DNA from: Takashimella koratensis
Taxonomy: Eukaryota > Basidiomycota > Tremellomycetes > Trichosporonales > Tetragoniomycetaceae
Direction: 5' to 3'
NCBI GenBank assembly: GCA_003116875.1
Contig: BCKT01000004.1
Location: 1,732,891 to 1,796,890 of the forward strand
Length of the DNA: 64,000 nucleotides
The position numbers and the translations under genes were made by a program. The notes beneath the pieces were generated by a model. That model was given only the letters and a program-made list of their open reading frames with translations. It searched no databases and was not told the DNA's origin. Positions 1 to 10,255 of this stretch are shown in pieces (position 1 is the first letter of the stretch; every line of letters starts with the position of its first letter).

Positions 1-1393
1 CACAGAATGTCAGCAAAACTTTCAAGTGGAGAAGAAGATCTCAAATAAAGGAGAAGGAAACGAAGCCAAAGTCAAGGTGAAAAGCCGCGGTAACTATCCA
101 AGAAGAAACGCTTTTCCAAACCAGATCCAACCTCGAGATAAACTCACAATCATCACCACCTTCGTAGTTCTCCCTAATCTCATCCTCGAACAGCGCACGG
201 ACGGTATCGCAGATCGTCCGCTGAGTTTCCGGCAACTGAAGGTGGTCGTAAAAGTTGATATCGCGTTGAGATATCCCTGACGTTCATACCACGATCAGCG
301 ATACATCAGACGAAAGAGTAAAATAGAGCACCGTTGCGCATGACATACCGATCAAGACGCGGTTTCGAACGAAACATCGAAATTCGCGAGCAGGGTTCAT
401 CTCGATAAACCGCTTCAACACGAGTTCAATCTTCATCTGACCAGATCCTTCAGCCTCTGAATCCCACGAGCCATCTTCGGCGACCACGCTGTACGCGCGA
501 GAAGGGTCGGTGTCGTGTGATACAAAGTCGGACGATTTGAGGAGGAGGTAGATGTCTGCAGGAGAAGTGCTGTGTAATGGACCATGGGCAGTTTGAGGGA
601 TGATGAATGCTGCGTCCTGAGATTGTGATTGGTGTTAGCTTAGGGCAGGACCAGGAGTGACGAAGAGAGAAAGGAAGAGGGGAGGGAAGAGGGGATGGGA
701 AGAGGGAAGAGGGGATGGGAGGAGGGAGCAAAGAATGAGAACAAGGCATGATGGGAGAAAGACTCACCCTTGGACTTGTCCAGTTGAGTTTTGGGAAAAC
801 TGCCCCTCCAAAAGTCTCCAAAGCTGACCGGATCGCCTCGTTCAATCGCGGAAGGCGGTACACTGGTGCCTCTGTATCTTGGTCGTTATTTTCTGCAGCG
901 GGTACGGAAGGTATCCGGGACCTGTACGAGTCAGACAGTGCCCGCATGAGCTGAGTAGGTAGTGATGGGACTGGAGGAGGTTGGGAACCAAATCTAGGGT
1001 GCAAGAAAGAGCAAGAAGAAAACGAACCCCTCGCTATCCTGTGGGAGGAAAATCGAGTCGGCGTCTAACCACTACTACCGATCCATACGTCAGCTCGGGC
1101 GCTTCCAATCCCTTCCAAATTCTATCACCTCCCCTTCCCTTTCCTCGATCCAGAAATAGCTCAACCACTCCATAAACTCCCTCGCTTCTCTCCATCGTCG
1201 GTCGTCGCACCACCTCACTCACATCTTCAAACGCCTGCCTCTCCCCAATGGTTTCGAGATCAATAACCACCGCGGGGGTACTGAGGTCCTCGAATATCGG
1301 GAGCCACGAGGACGTGCGTGCCGCGTCGATCTGGGCGCGTGTTAGATGTGGGAAGAGCGGGGCGTGTGGGGTGGGCGGGATAGGGATGGGCAT
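1..1393 (-). CDS. CDC123: CDC123 (D123 family) eIF2 assembly factor, 3' end cut off
   Basis: Cdc123 is an ATP-grasp-fold chaperone that joins the alpha and gamma subunits of translation initiation factor eIF2 in the cytosol. Exons read on the minus strand are about 1089-1393, 768-1038, 349-616 and from 276 down; a further donor (GTGAGTT) lies near 148, and the rest lies outside the window. Family signatures are the N-terminal SSWLPIFEDL, the core FPKLNWTSPR followed across an intron by DAAFI, LLLKSSDF, and EFRCFVRNRVLIG joined to ISQRDINFYDHL. Removal of the 72-nt intron 277-348 restores exactly this conserved block, which is the strongest evidence. The ATG at 1393 is the only in-frame ATG before the conserved start. 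The 151-nt intron 617-767 is rich in GGAAGAGG-like purine repeats. The start faces ASA1 across 212 bp. Confidence 0.93.
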
Positions 1394-1605
1394 GGTGCAG
1401 GATGGGGAGGTGTGAAGTTGTGGAGGTTGTACAGACTAGACTTTTCATGCAGAAAGGGGGAGGGACTGATAATAGTTGTTGATTCTGAAACAGCACGTCG
1501 AATAGTAATTCCTGTTTCATCTCAAATCTCTTCCCTCCACTCTCCTCCATCTTTGCTTTTCCTTCCCACTTGTTGACCGACCCCCTTGCCCGTCCTGACC
1601 TCGCC
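1394..1605. promoter_or_regulatory. Shared divergent promoter of CDC123 and ASA1
   Basis: These 212 bp separate the start codons of CDC123 (minus) and ASA1 (plus). The stretch is CT-rich on the plus strand toward ASA1. I see no clear TATA box. Its short length means both 5' leaders and both core promoters must share it. Confidence 0.6.
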
Positions 1606-3405
1606 ATGCCCCTCCCACCACCACCTCCCCCTCTCCACCTCCTTAGGACACACCAACACCCCATCTCGTCTCTCCACTTTAACACCGACAACACTCTCCT
1701 GTTCGCCGGCGACCAAGAAGGGTGGGTCTCCATCACTTCCTTGAAAGCGCGGAGGGTCGTGTGTTTCTGGAAAGCTCATGAGGCCGGGGTCTTGGGTCTG
1801 GAACAGTGGGAAGGGAGTTTGATCAGGTGAGTCTCGGGATCGCTTCAAACCCTGTACTGCTGTGATCTCAGAGAAGAGGCCGCGTTCCCCTCCAATAAAA
1901 GAAACAGTGTTCAGTGTTAACGACCACAGCCAAGGTCGTGATAACCGCATCCTCATACACGAACCTTTTACCCTCCCACCTGGCCCTACCCTCTCCGGCC
2001 CATCACCCAACACCCCTCCCCCTTCCATCCTCCACACGCTAGAGACCAACTCTCTCAATTTCTGCCGGTTTTCACTCGCTTCTCTACCTGGGTCGGGGTC
2101 GGACGCTGGCGGTGGTAGAAGGGGGAAGGGCAAGGCAAGGGAGGTTGAGGCTGTGATTGCCGTGCCCAATATCGACGACTCGGAACTAGTATGTTGAGAA
2201 CCTACACTGCTTTTCGTTCCTCAATCTCATATCTAACATCGCGACGATCTGACGCTAACTCTTCCTAGGCAGATATCTACCACCTCCCTACCCTTCGCCC
2301 TCTTCACACCCGCGTCAACTTCGTCCTCCGTTCCACACCTCCCCCTTCTACCCACCTACCCACGTCTCGTTCGGGTCTGATCATGTCGCTCCATCTCCAC
2401 GTCCACCGCGGCCGACCTATAGCGACGACAACCGTAACAGGTTTGGCGAAGGAATACCCAGGAGACACCGTTGAGACGTCGAGTGCGGTCTCAGAACGCG
2501 GACCTGTGATGCGCCTCGTAGCTGGGTTCGAAGATGGTCGTGTCGAGGTATGGGCCTGCGATGTAATCGACAGCGGTGAGGGCCAAGCAGGGTCGTCATG
2601 GGATCTACAGTGGCAGGGGAAAGAGCACAACGAGGCTGGTGAGTGACGATTGAAGTGGATTTTATCGAGTTTATCGCTTCTGGTCACGGGCTGCTCATTG
2701 ACGGATTGTGCTGATCACTCTGAATCTGAACAACAGTCATGGCGATGGTAGTCGATCCGGGGTTCACAAACGCATTCACAGTATCCGCAGATCACTTGTT
2801 GTGTCGCTACGACCTGACCGTGAGTCTGTCTGCACTTTTCAATCTCTACCCTTCTTCTCCCCTTAAGTTAATTATATACTCATTCCATATCGTCTAGGCA
2901 ATTCGTGGAAGTGCTACTTGTTCAAAGGGCGCAGTAGATGCAAGATCTATCGTGAGCGCTTGGTCTACGGGTCAAATGGGGAACGCTTCGTTGGCAATTT
3001 CAGCAGATGGGTTGGTCGTTGCCGTAGGTGGATGGGACGGGCAGTGAGTGATCGCTTTTTTGTCACTGTCCACCATTTCTTTCTACCGTTACTATCTGAC
3101 TTGACCTTTACAGGATTCGACTATTCTCAGCGGCGTCAGGGAAGGCCCTAGGGGTGTTGACATACCACCGAGACACGGTACACACGATCGCATTTGCGTC
3201 GAATGGTGGGTCAAGAACAGGTGGTGATGGAATGGACAGCGGAAGAGACAAAGACGGCGAGGACGAGGATGAGGATGATGAGGAAGATGAAGAAGAAGAA
3301 GAGGAAGGGATAGACGACGCTCCGCCGAGAGAAAGGTGGATGGCAAGTGGTGGGAAAGATACCCGGTTGGCCATTTGGGCCTTGAGGGATTTCACCAAAT
3401 CTTAG
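1606..3405 (+). CDS. ASA1: ASTRA-associated protein 1 (Asa1/GNB1L-like WD40 protein)
   Basis: Asa1 is a WD40 propeller that works with Tel2-Tti1-Tti2 (TTT) in the maturation of PI3K-like kinases such as TOR and ATM. Exons: 1606-1826, 1930-2188, 2269-2638, 2737-2819, 2898-3043, 3114-3405, giving 456 residues. Visible family blocks are FAGDQEGWVSI in repeat 1, SQGRDNRILIHE across the first junction, EDGRVEVWA, the Asa1-typical GQMGNASLAIS and AVGGWDGQIRLFSA across the fifth junction, TYHRDTVHTIAF, and SGGKDTRLAIW at the end. An acidic D/E tract of about 20 residues is inserted between the last two blades. The ATG at 1606 is chosen because it is the first ATG in frame and is followed directly by the first blade. 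Confidence 0.92.
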
Positions 3406-3699
3406 CTTAAGACAGGAAAAGAAGGTACATTGGTCGTACACAGTAAACGATGAACACAGGATTTGTACAGTATCTACAACATCACATCAACAAGGTTGAA
3501 AATACACATTCAAGGACGGTAATCGGCTGGTTTCCGTGACCCCCGGGGAAGTTGAGATGAGAGAATGAGAGTACAAGGTGTTCGCTTTTAGTGGGTGTGA
3601 GTTGAACGAGGATTAAAGACTCCGGTGTCAAGATCAAGGAGAGGGGTGTCTTAGGTTGGGTCGTATATCGGCTGTCGCCTCTTGCCTGTCGCCCGCCCG

Positions 3700-3724
3700 C
3701 CCCCCCCCCCCCCCCCCCCCCCCC
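3700..3724. repeat. 25-nt poly-C run
   Basis: An uninterrupted run of 25 C, preceded by GCCCGCCCG, lies between the convergent 3' ends of ASA1 and the 4-8 kb gene. No gene is visible in 3406-4002; the rest is CT-rich plus-strand sequence. The exact run length may be a sequencing estimate. Confidence 0.9.
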
Positions 3725-4002
3725 TCTTTCCTTTTTCGTACTCAGATCGTTCATGGGAGAAGGCGTATATACATGTCGGCAGTGTTTCCTATCTTGATGT
3801 AAATCGTCTCGAAGCTTGTCCTCATCGTTATCGTCATCAACGTTGTCATTGCCGTCGCCCATTCTGGGTGGCTTTTGAAGTTTCTTGCTTCTGTTTATCG
3901 TTTTATCGTTCCCTCACGCATCCCTTCGTCCCCATTCCATCTTCTCTCTCTTTCCCTTCCTTCTCCATACATCCCCACCCCTCTCAACCGCTCATTCACA
4001 CT

Positions 4003-7000
4003 TCACTCCAACTTGACTCTCTTATTCCCCTCCAAAACTCCTCGAAGCGCCTCTACCTGTTTCCTCTTCGCCCTTTCACAGATCCGACACTTGCATTCCC
4101 TTAGATCCTCGCGGGCATTATACCAGCATTCGTCTAGGACCTTGTACACGAGTGGACCGAGGTGAGTTGTCGGAGGTGGGACGCGAGGGATCGCGGAGAT
4201 CGGGAGGGTGTAGGTGGGTTGAGGAAGAGGGATCGAAGGGACGGTGGCAGACCCCGTAGAGCTTGTAAGAACCGGGATCCCAGAGTCAGTCGACCCGGTG
4301 GATGTGGCGTTGGGTACAGTGCCGGTGGGTGCAGAGATAAGGTGCGGTGTTGTGTACAAAAGAGGTTGAGGTCGAGAAGCGATAGGTACCGTAAAGAGCG
4401 AAGTTGGTTCGGTCCCAGCTGTATCGATCGGAATTGTAAAGCCTACTTGGCTCTGCCCAAGGGTTTGCTGGATCAGACCTTGGCCCGGGTTTTGCTTGCT
4501 CGCAGTATCGGACAAGTTGTTCTTGTTGATGCTTATACGATCGTTTTCACCGCTTCGCTCATTACCGATTCGCTCCTCGTCGTCGCCCCCGAATCCGTCT
4601 AGGTCGTATTCGTCCCTCAACCCATCCATTTCTTCCTCCTCCATCTCTCCTAGTTCTTCGTACTCTACCCCCTCTTCATCCTCACCCTCTTCACCTTCTT
4701 CCTCGTCCTCCTCTTTTTCGCCCCTTGCCACTCCTTCACGGCCGACACCTCCTTCATCTTCCTCATCTTGTTCGTCCTGATCTGCATCCGCATCAAGAGT
4801 CGACGACCCCGTCGCCTCCGTCTCTTCCGACTCTGACATCCTTGACATCCTCGACATTCTCGACCTTGTCGACATCGTAGACCTCGTCAATCGAGTCGGT
4901 GAAACGATTGGAGAAGGTGACGACGATGCTGTCGGTTGTGATTCATCTTCCACGTCCGAAGAAGTTGCCTGCATCACCTCTGCGTTCCTATGGGGTCCGT
5001 GCGCAGTCGTCTTCCCCACATCATGCTTCAATACCACCGCCACCTCGGTATGACCCAGTTCACCCGCAGTGAGGTGCACGTCCTCCACCACTGCCAACGA
5101 GACCGCCGCTACGTGGTCTAGGTCAACCGCACCAGTCTCGCCTTCACCGTCGAGACGCGGAGTCAACGGGGCGACTGACGAGACTTCGCTCGACCCTGAT
5201 CCTGATCCCGAGCGGAATGGAACCACAGACTGGTGTGTGGTCGTTTGTTGCGGTTCAGTCTCCACAACCACGTCGGTGGAAGCAATTTCAGCCGAATCGA
5301 CACCTGCCCCGTCGTCGGTGCGGCACTTGCGCTTCTTTGTCGGTCCCGACTCGGTACTGAGAGGTGTCCGATCCTCCCTTACTCGCTCCGCCTCGCCATG
5401 ATCAGACTCGGACCGACGACTGGGAGCCTGGGTCTGTTCTTGAACCAGCTCAATCTCAAGCTCGGGCTCCGAATCGACTTCTTCGATTCCGTAATCGACC
5501 ATGTGAGGGGTGTCCGCGTCGTCATCGAGCACGATCTCGATCCGGGGCGAGTTGGACGTGGGGTTGTCAGTTGTTTTAGAAGGTACTGACGGGGCCTCGA
5601 GGTTGTTTAAAGTTTGCGTGACTGAGTCGTCCTTTGATTCTCCACGCGGTCTCGAAGCAAGTTGAGATCTTTCACCTACCCCTTGTGTGCTCTCACCCTC
5701 TGCCATGGAGCCCACCTTCCCCAACCCACCTAACCCGCCTCCTGTTCCCAACATCTGCCTTCTCCCCGCCCACTCCTTACGCCCCTTCGCCCTGCACTCG
5801 CCCTTGATCCACGCCGACGTCTCTCCAAGGGCCTCGAGCACCTTTGGGATCGACCAAGCCTTGCACACGCGTTCAGCGAGGTCTTCATTCCCGCCGTTCG
5901 AGGCGAGGACGTACTCCGCCACCTGCCACATCGGGGACGATACGACCGCTTCGAGTCGGATAAAGAAGTGCTTGTCGAGAAGCTTGGCCAGGCGTTCGGT
6001 GGGCAGGACTTCGGGAGTGACAGTCGGGGAGGGTCCAGTCTCGCCGGGAGGGACGATAGGCGAAGGTGGGGCGTATGGGTACTGACGCAAGACCCCAAAC
6101 CCAGCCTGCAGCATATCCTTCGGCGCCGCGAGGCTCTGATAGGATTGTGGTGGTCCAGGCTCGGCGAGGTGACGCGCCATGTCCGGGAACGGCGAGTGGA
6201 TGAAGATGTTATGCGCGCGGCTTTTGACCTGGGCGAGTTCGTCGGACGGCGCGACCCACCACCCGTTCTGGATCCGAGTCGCCGCCCAGTCGGCGCAACA
6301 CACGTTGACCAACTTGCTTCGCCAGTAACTTTCCAGTCGAATCGCCTTGATATTATCCTCCTTCTCCTCCTGGGGTTCATCTTCTCGCCAATATCCCGTC
6401 GATCCCAGGACATCACGCAACAAGAGCTCTTCGTTGAACCACGACTGATACGCATGCGAAAAGTCGTTCCATTCCTCGTTTTCCCGTTCCTTAGTCCACA
6501 ATCGTTCTCCCCAAAGCTTCCTCTGGAGCCGTTTCCACTCGTCGATCATGTAAATGGTCATTGGATGCCCTTGACTCGCCCATTCGATTCGAAGGCGGAG
6601 GAAAAATCGCTGCAACTTGAGCGCGTCCCAGATGGCTGTGGTGTAGACGGTATGCGACCACAAGAATGCCTCTTCGAGGACATCCTTGGCAGCATCGTAC
6701 GACATTGCTGTCACTTCCTCAATGTACCCCGCGTACGCTGGGGTTCGCTCCAGTCGAGGGAGGTATGGGAGAACCGTCGCGCCTCGACCCATGTTCACGA
6801 CGAGCTCATCCGCGAGCCGCCGCCAGAGTATGAATCGCCTGCAATGTGCACATATCGAACATTTTGCTGGGAGGGGATCATCGTTCTCGTCGAATTCGTG
6901 CGAACCCATACACAGTATCATATTCGTGTCTTCGTCGTCGGATACCTCCCCATCGACGCTCATCCCGTCGACATACATAGCGAGGCGGAGACAGATCGCG

Positions 7001-7869
7001 CATAGTTCGCTGTGTTCGTCACATACAATGATGGACCCAAATTTGACCGTCTTGGTATTCAACACGGGGATCCCTTGGACGTCCCAATCTTCGCCATGGA
7101 GTACGCAGATCGTGCATACACGTCGGGTGGCGTATCGGGCGAGGGCGAGCGGGGCGATGGAGGCGAAAGATTGCGGGATGGTAAAATCCGAAGACATCAC
7201 TTGGAGGTAATCGAGCCAGACCGGGTGGGAATTGACTAAAGTTGAGTCAGCGCTGATCAGAGGGGGATTCAAGCAAGGAGGTGAAGTTTTGCTTGGGTTG
7301 AAAGAAGACGCACCGGCCAATTTCCAGTTCTTCGAGATGAGACGGAGCCGGAGCAGCCACTCGCGCTTGAGTAACATGATCATGATTTCCCGCGCATGCG
7401 GCGAGTTCATTGTCGACAAGAGGATCTCGTCCACTGGGATCGTATCGAGCGTGTGGGTGATGATTGTCCTGTAGTATCTCAGCATTATTCTTTTTTTGAT
7501 CCTGCGGCCGAGGATGGGGATGGTGATGTAGTGATAAATCCGCCGTTGCTCAATGTACACCAGTGAAGGAGACATGGTATGAAGAGATTGGCGAGGGTGT
7601 CGAGCAGTCACGGAGTCAGGGACAAACCTTAGGATCTCAGGCTGCAGCATCCCCCATCCACGCGCTATGATTCCCTTTCCCATTGAGACCTTGTCGGACG
7701 ATATCGATCCCGCATGGCGCCACCGAGGCTGGCGTGGTCGGTCTTTGATCTCTGTCGGGGCCTTGGGCTGGGCAGTGGTGGTGGAGTCGGTATCTGTATG
7801 AGAGGGAGGGAGGAGGGCGGTGGGTGACGCGGTGGAGGTCTCGAGAGTCAGATCGGGGATGGGGTCCAT
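4003..7869 (-). CDS. Large unrecognised F-box-like / Cys-rich protein
   Basis: I do not recognise the family. One long frame encodes 1288 residues, or 1262 if the 78-nt intron 7236-7313 (GTGCGT...TAG) is removed; its removal yields a smooth LAVNSHPVW junction. The ATG at 7869 is the first in frame. The N-terminal third is ordered: a stretch like an F-box core (VDEILLSTM, then LLRLRLISKNW and PVWLDYL), followed by Cys/His clusters (CTIC, CDEHSELCAIC, CSICAHC) that could bind zinc. The remainder is disordered, with S/T-rich parts and a long E/D-rich stretch, and it ends in a basic CKCRICERAKRK motif. An F-box adaptor role in an SCF ubiquitin ligase is an inference only. Strong codon bias produces long shadow frames on the opposite strand. 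Confidence 0.75.
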   Translation of the reverse strand: MDPIPDLTLETSTASPTALLPPSHTDTDSTTTAQPKAPTEIKDRPRQPRWRHAGSISSDKVSMGKGIIARGWGMLQPEILRFVPDSVTARHPRQSLHTMSPSLVYIEQRRIYHYITIPILGRRIKKRIMLRYYRTIITHTLDTIPVDEILLSTMNSPHAREIMIMLLKREWLLRLRLISKNWKLAGASSFNPSKTSPPCLNPPLISADSTLVNSHPVWLDYLQVMSSDFTIPQSFASIAPLALARYATRRVCTICVLHGEDWDVQGIPVLNTKTVKFGSIIVCDEHSELCAICLRLAMYVDGMSVDGEVSDDEDTNMILCMGSHEFDENDDPLPAKCSICAHCRRFILWRRLADELVVNMGRGATVLPYLPRLERTPAYAGYIEEVTAMSYDAAKDVLEEAFLWSHTVYTTAIWDALKLQRFFLRLRIEWASQGHPMTIYMIDEWKRLQRKLWGERLWTKERENEEWNDFSHAYQSWFNEELLLRDVLGSTGYWREDEPQEEKEDNIKAIRLESYWRSKLVNVCCADWAATRIQNGWWVAPSDELAQVKSRAHNIFIHSPFPDMARHLAEPGPPQSYQSLAAPKDMLQAGFGVLRQYPYAPPSPIVPPGETGPSPTVTPEVLPTERLAKLLDKHFFIRLEAVVSSPMWQVAEYVLASNGGNEDLAERVCKAWSIPKVLEALGETSAWIKGECRAKGRKEWAGRRQMLGTGGGLGGLGKVGSMAEGESTQGVGERSQLASRPRGESKDDSVTQTLNNLEAPSVPSKTTDNPTSNSPRIEIVLDDDADTPHMVDYGIEEVDSEPELEIELVQEQTQAPSRRSESDHGEAERVREDRTPLSTESGPTKKRKCRTDDGAGVDSAEIASTDVVVETEPQQTTTHQSVVPFRSGSGSGSSEVSSVAPLTPRLDGEGETGAVDLDHVAAVSLAVVEDVHLTAGELGHTEVAVVLKHDVGKTTAHGPHRNAEVMQATSSDVEDESQPTASSSPSPIVSPTRLTRSTMSTRSRMSRMSRMSESEETEATGSSTLDADADQDEQDEEDEGGVGREGVARGEKEEDEEEGEEGEDEEGVEYEELGEMEEEEMDGLRDEYDLDGFGGDDEERIGNERSGENDRISINKNNLSDTASKQNPGQGLIQQTLGQSQVGFTIPIDTAGTEPTSLFTVPIASRPQPLLYTTPHLISAPTGTVPNATSTGSTDSGIPVLTSSTGSATVPSIPLPQPTYTLPISAIPRVPPPTTHLGPLVYKVLDECWYNAREDLRECKCRICERAKRKQVEALRGVLEGNKRVKLE

Positions 7870-8522
7870 AGTGAAGAAGGGGGGGGGAAGGAAGAGGGGC
7901 AAGAGTAAGGATGAGCTTGGGACGGAGTGACCAAGCAAGTGATGAGATGAGAGATGAGGAGAGAGACGGTCAAGGCGAGATGACTGATGAGGTCCAAGAT
8001 CAAGGCTGATGATGAATGATCAAGAAGATGAATCAAGACCGGGCAATCGTTCGCCGAAGTTGAAATTAAGCACCGACGACTGGTCGTTTACGAGTGCGTG
8101 TGCGTGGCCGCCTGGTTCAGACTTCAAGCTCTTGTCACTTCCGCTCCCGAGTCGTGAGCTTCGAGTCGAGGGTTGGGGAGCGTAGGTACTGCAGTGCGGA
8201 CTACAGATCGAGGTAAACCTTGTCTTGGGGTTAGAGTTCAACACATGGGTTCGTACCGTACGTTGTCGAATCGTGCAGCTGTGCTGATGGGTCGACTGAT
8301 CCCGCCCCTTCGCGTCGTATCGGTTGTTCGTCGCCGGTACCTCGATGGGCAGTTCCGATTCTTACGAGGTGGATCGTGTCCTCTACCTTGTTCGGTATGC
8401 TGCTCTATACCTGAGGCTGCGTACTGTCGACGACCACCCGAGGTTTGTGGTGTGAGGAGTAAGGTTGTCGATAGATCTGTGACTATCGAGAGACACACAC
8501 GAGATGACTGATAGCAGCACAT

Positions 8523-8782
8523 CACGTGACCATTACCCCGGGTATTAGCAGCGACGCCACAGGTACTGCTTAATCGCCATTAGCTTTTGGGTCTAATCCC
8601 GGTTGGTCCAATCACAGCCAGCGAGATATCCCCGTGAAACGCCGGATACGCAACCGACCGCAGGCCACGTGAATATCTCGTGGCCGCCCAGGACTTTTGC
8701 CACCTCGGATCCGAAATCTGAACTCACTGAATGATTCAGTGAACGATTCTCGACTCTGTCCAAGGATTCCACGGGGTATAAG
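8523..8782 (+). promoter_or_regulatory. Promoter elements of the first F-box-like gene
   Basis: CACGTGAC starts at 8523 and a TATA-like GTATAAG lies at 8776-8782, 72 bp before the ATG at 8854. The stretch 7870-8853 otherwise holds no supported gene; it contains the start-side flank of the 4-8 kb gene and CpG-rich unique sequence. Confidence 0.45.
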
Positions 8783-8853
8783 TGCTGCCCCCATTCGCCC
8801 TGCCTCTTGACTCTTCTCTGTCTCTCACCACCGCGCCTGTTCATGTCCCCGGC

Positions 8854-10059
8854 ATGACAGGCTCCGAGACCACCCCACCCGTCGACACACTCTTCGGGGA
8901 CCTCTTCGACCCCACCCCTTCGACGCCCTCATCCTCGCCCTCGCCGAGTTCACCACCATCTCGACCCAGGGCATGCTGGGACGACCTGTGCCCCGAGCTC
9001 AAACTCCGCGTCGCCTGGATGTTTGAATGGTTTCAAGACGAAGCCGATCTCGGTAACGCCGACCCCAAACTCATCCCTTACCTCGTCAACGATCCTGCTC
9101 TGAAGTGGCGGCAACGGGCGATGAAGACGGCGATGGGTTGGAAAAAGGGCGAAGAACTCCTCGAGGCTATGCGAAAACACCTACCAGCTTTCCACGCGCG
9201 TGATCCTATCCAACCTCATTTCCTGAAAAGTGATGAGACAATCGACGTGATTCGACAACTTTACGACCTTCGAGCCGGCCGAGGACCCCCGTTCGCTATA
9301 AAATTCCAGCATGAAGAATGTGAAGCGCGGTGTAAAGAGCTTCCGCAAGATATACACGTCGACGTGGAAGTCTGGGAGACATTGACGAAGCGACGACAGC
9401 CAATGTGGACACTCCCAACCCCCGTGATGCGTTTCGAAGTCAATAAACCCTGGAATTACGAGTTTGATCGACTAGTCGTTCGTGGTCGCCATGCGTTTGC
9501 GTCCGACCACCTGCTCAACAAAATCTCACTAGACGACCTGGATCTTACTCGGGGTCGACTTGATCTCTCCAAGATTGTCAACTGCGATGACCTCTACATG
9601 GACCGTTGTGTGATCGGGACTGGCGATTTCGGGATTCGGTGGCCGGCCAAAGTCAGGCGTCTGCACCTTGAGGAATGCACAATCATTGACCAGACCGACT
9701 CTTTTCAACTTCCTGACGAACTGGAAGCGATCGACTTCAGGCGTACTTTTATCGCCACCGAGACTTCCACAGACTGGCAACTGCCTAATTCTCTGACGTA
9801 TATCGTCATGTTTCGGAGCGGGATCACATCGAGAGGTCTACCGCGAACGCTTCCGCCCAAACTGAAGGAAATCAGTTATAGCCCTGAGCATGTCTCGCGG
9901 TCTGTGAGGAAACAGGTGTTTCCGAAGAGTGTCCAGTATATACACGTTTGGCCTCAGGCTAGTTATAAGCGGGATCGTAAGGAGCCCAAATGGCCGCGGA
10001 AAGCGGAGCGCAATTTACGTCGGAAACATCGCCTTGCAGAGGTATACGTGTTGGGATGA
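8854..10059 (+). CDS. F-box-like / leucine-rich protein, intact tandem copy
   Basis: An intronless gene for 401 residues, of unknown function. A Ser/Pro-rich N-terminus leads into WDDLCPELKLRVAWM, which resembles an F-box core. The C-terminal half has irregular hydrophobic repeats of leucine-rich type (ISLDDLDLTRGRLDLSKI, VRRLHLEECTI, LPDELEAIDF, LTYIVMFRSGI, LPPKLKEISY). Basidiomycete genomes carry many such lineage-specific F-box/LRR genes, so a role as substrate receptor for ubiquitin ligation is plausible but unproven. The start is ATG 8854; the frame is open 72 nt further upstream but has no ATG there. The next gene downstream is its decayed duplicate. Confidence 0.8.
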   Translation: MTGSETTPPVDTLFGDLFDPTPSTPSSSPSPSSPPSRPRACWDDLCPELKLRVAWMFEWFQDEADLGNADPKLIPYLVNDPALKWRQRAMKTAMGWKKGEELLEAMRKHLPAFHARDPIQPHFLKSDETIDVIRQLYDLRAGRGPPFAIKFQHEECEARCKELPQDIHVDVEVWETLTKRRQPMWTLPTPVMRFEVNKPWNYEFDRLVVRGRHAFASDHLLNKISLDDLDLTRGRLDLSKIVNCDDLYMDRCVIGTGDFGIRWPAKVRRLHLEECTIIDQTDSFQLPDELEAIDFRRTFIATETSTDWQLPNSLTYIVMFRSGITSRGLPRTLPPKLKEISYSPEHVSRSVRKQVFPKSVQYIHVWPQASYKRDRKEPKWPRKAERNLRRKHRLAEVYVLG

Positions 10060-10127
10060 TGCATGCATATTGTACTTTGTCTTATTCGTGCGACTTAGAA
10101 TGCAGAACCTCGGACCATGGACAATGA

Positions 10128-10135
10128 CACGTGAC
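10128..10135. promoter_or_regulatory. CACGTGAC element
   Basis: The same octamer found upstream of the first F-box-like gene occurs here, 128 bp before the ATG of the pseudogene copy. It is a core bHLH (Cbf1/USF-type) binding sequence; actual binding is inferred. Confidence 0.4.
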
Positions 10136-10255
10136 GTTACTCCAGTCAAATGATTCTCTTGAACGAGTCACGACTGTGTCCCGTTTTGTCCATTTTTCAG
10201 TCTACCTCTTGGCCTCTTCTCTTTCTCTCATCTCACTCCTCGACATGACCTCGCC

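Noticed and set aside
5968..7005. Open frame of 345 codons on the plus strand inside the large minus-strand gene
   Set aside because: It is the antisense shadow of the F-box-like coding exon, has no recognisable motif, and the opposite strand has the conserved-looking protein and the intron signals.
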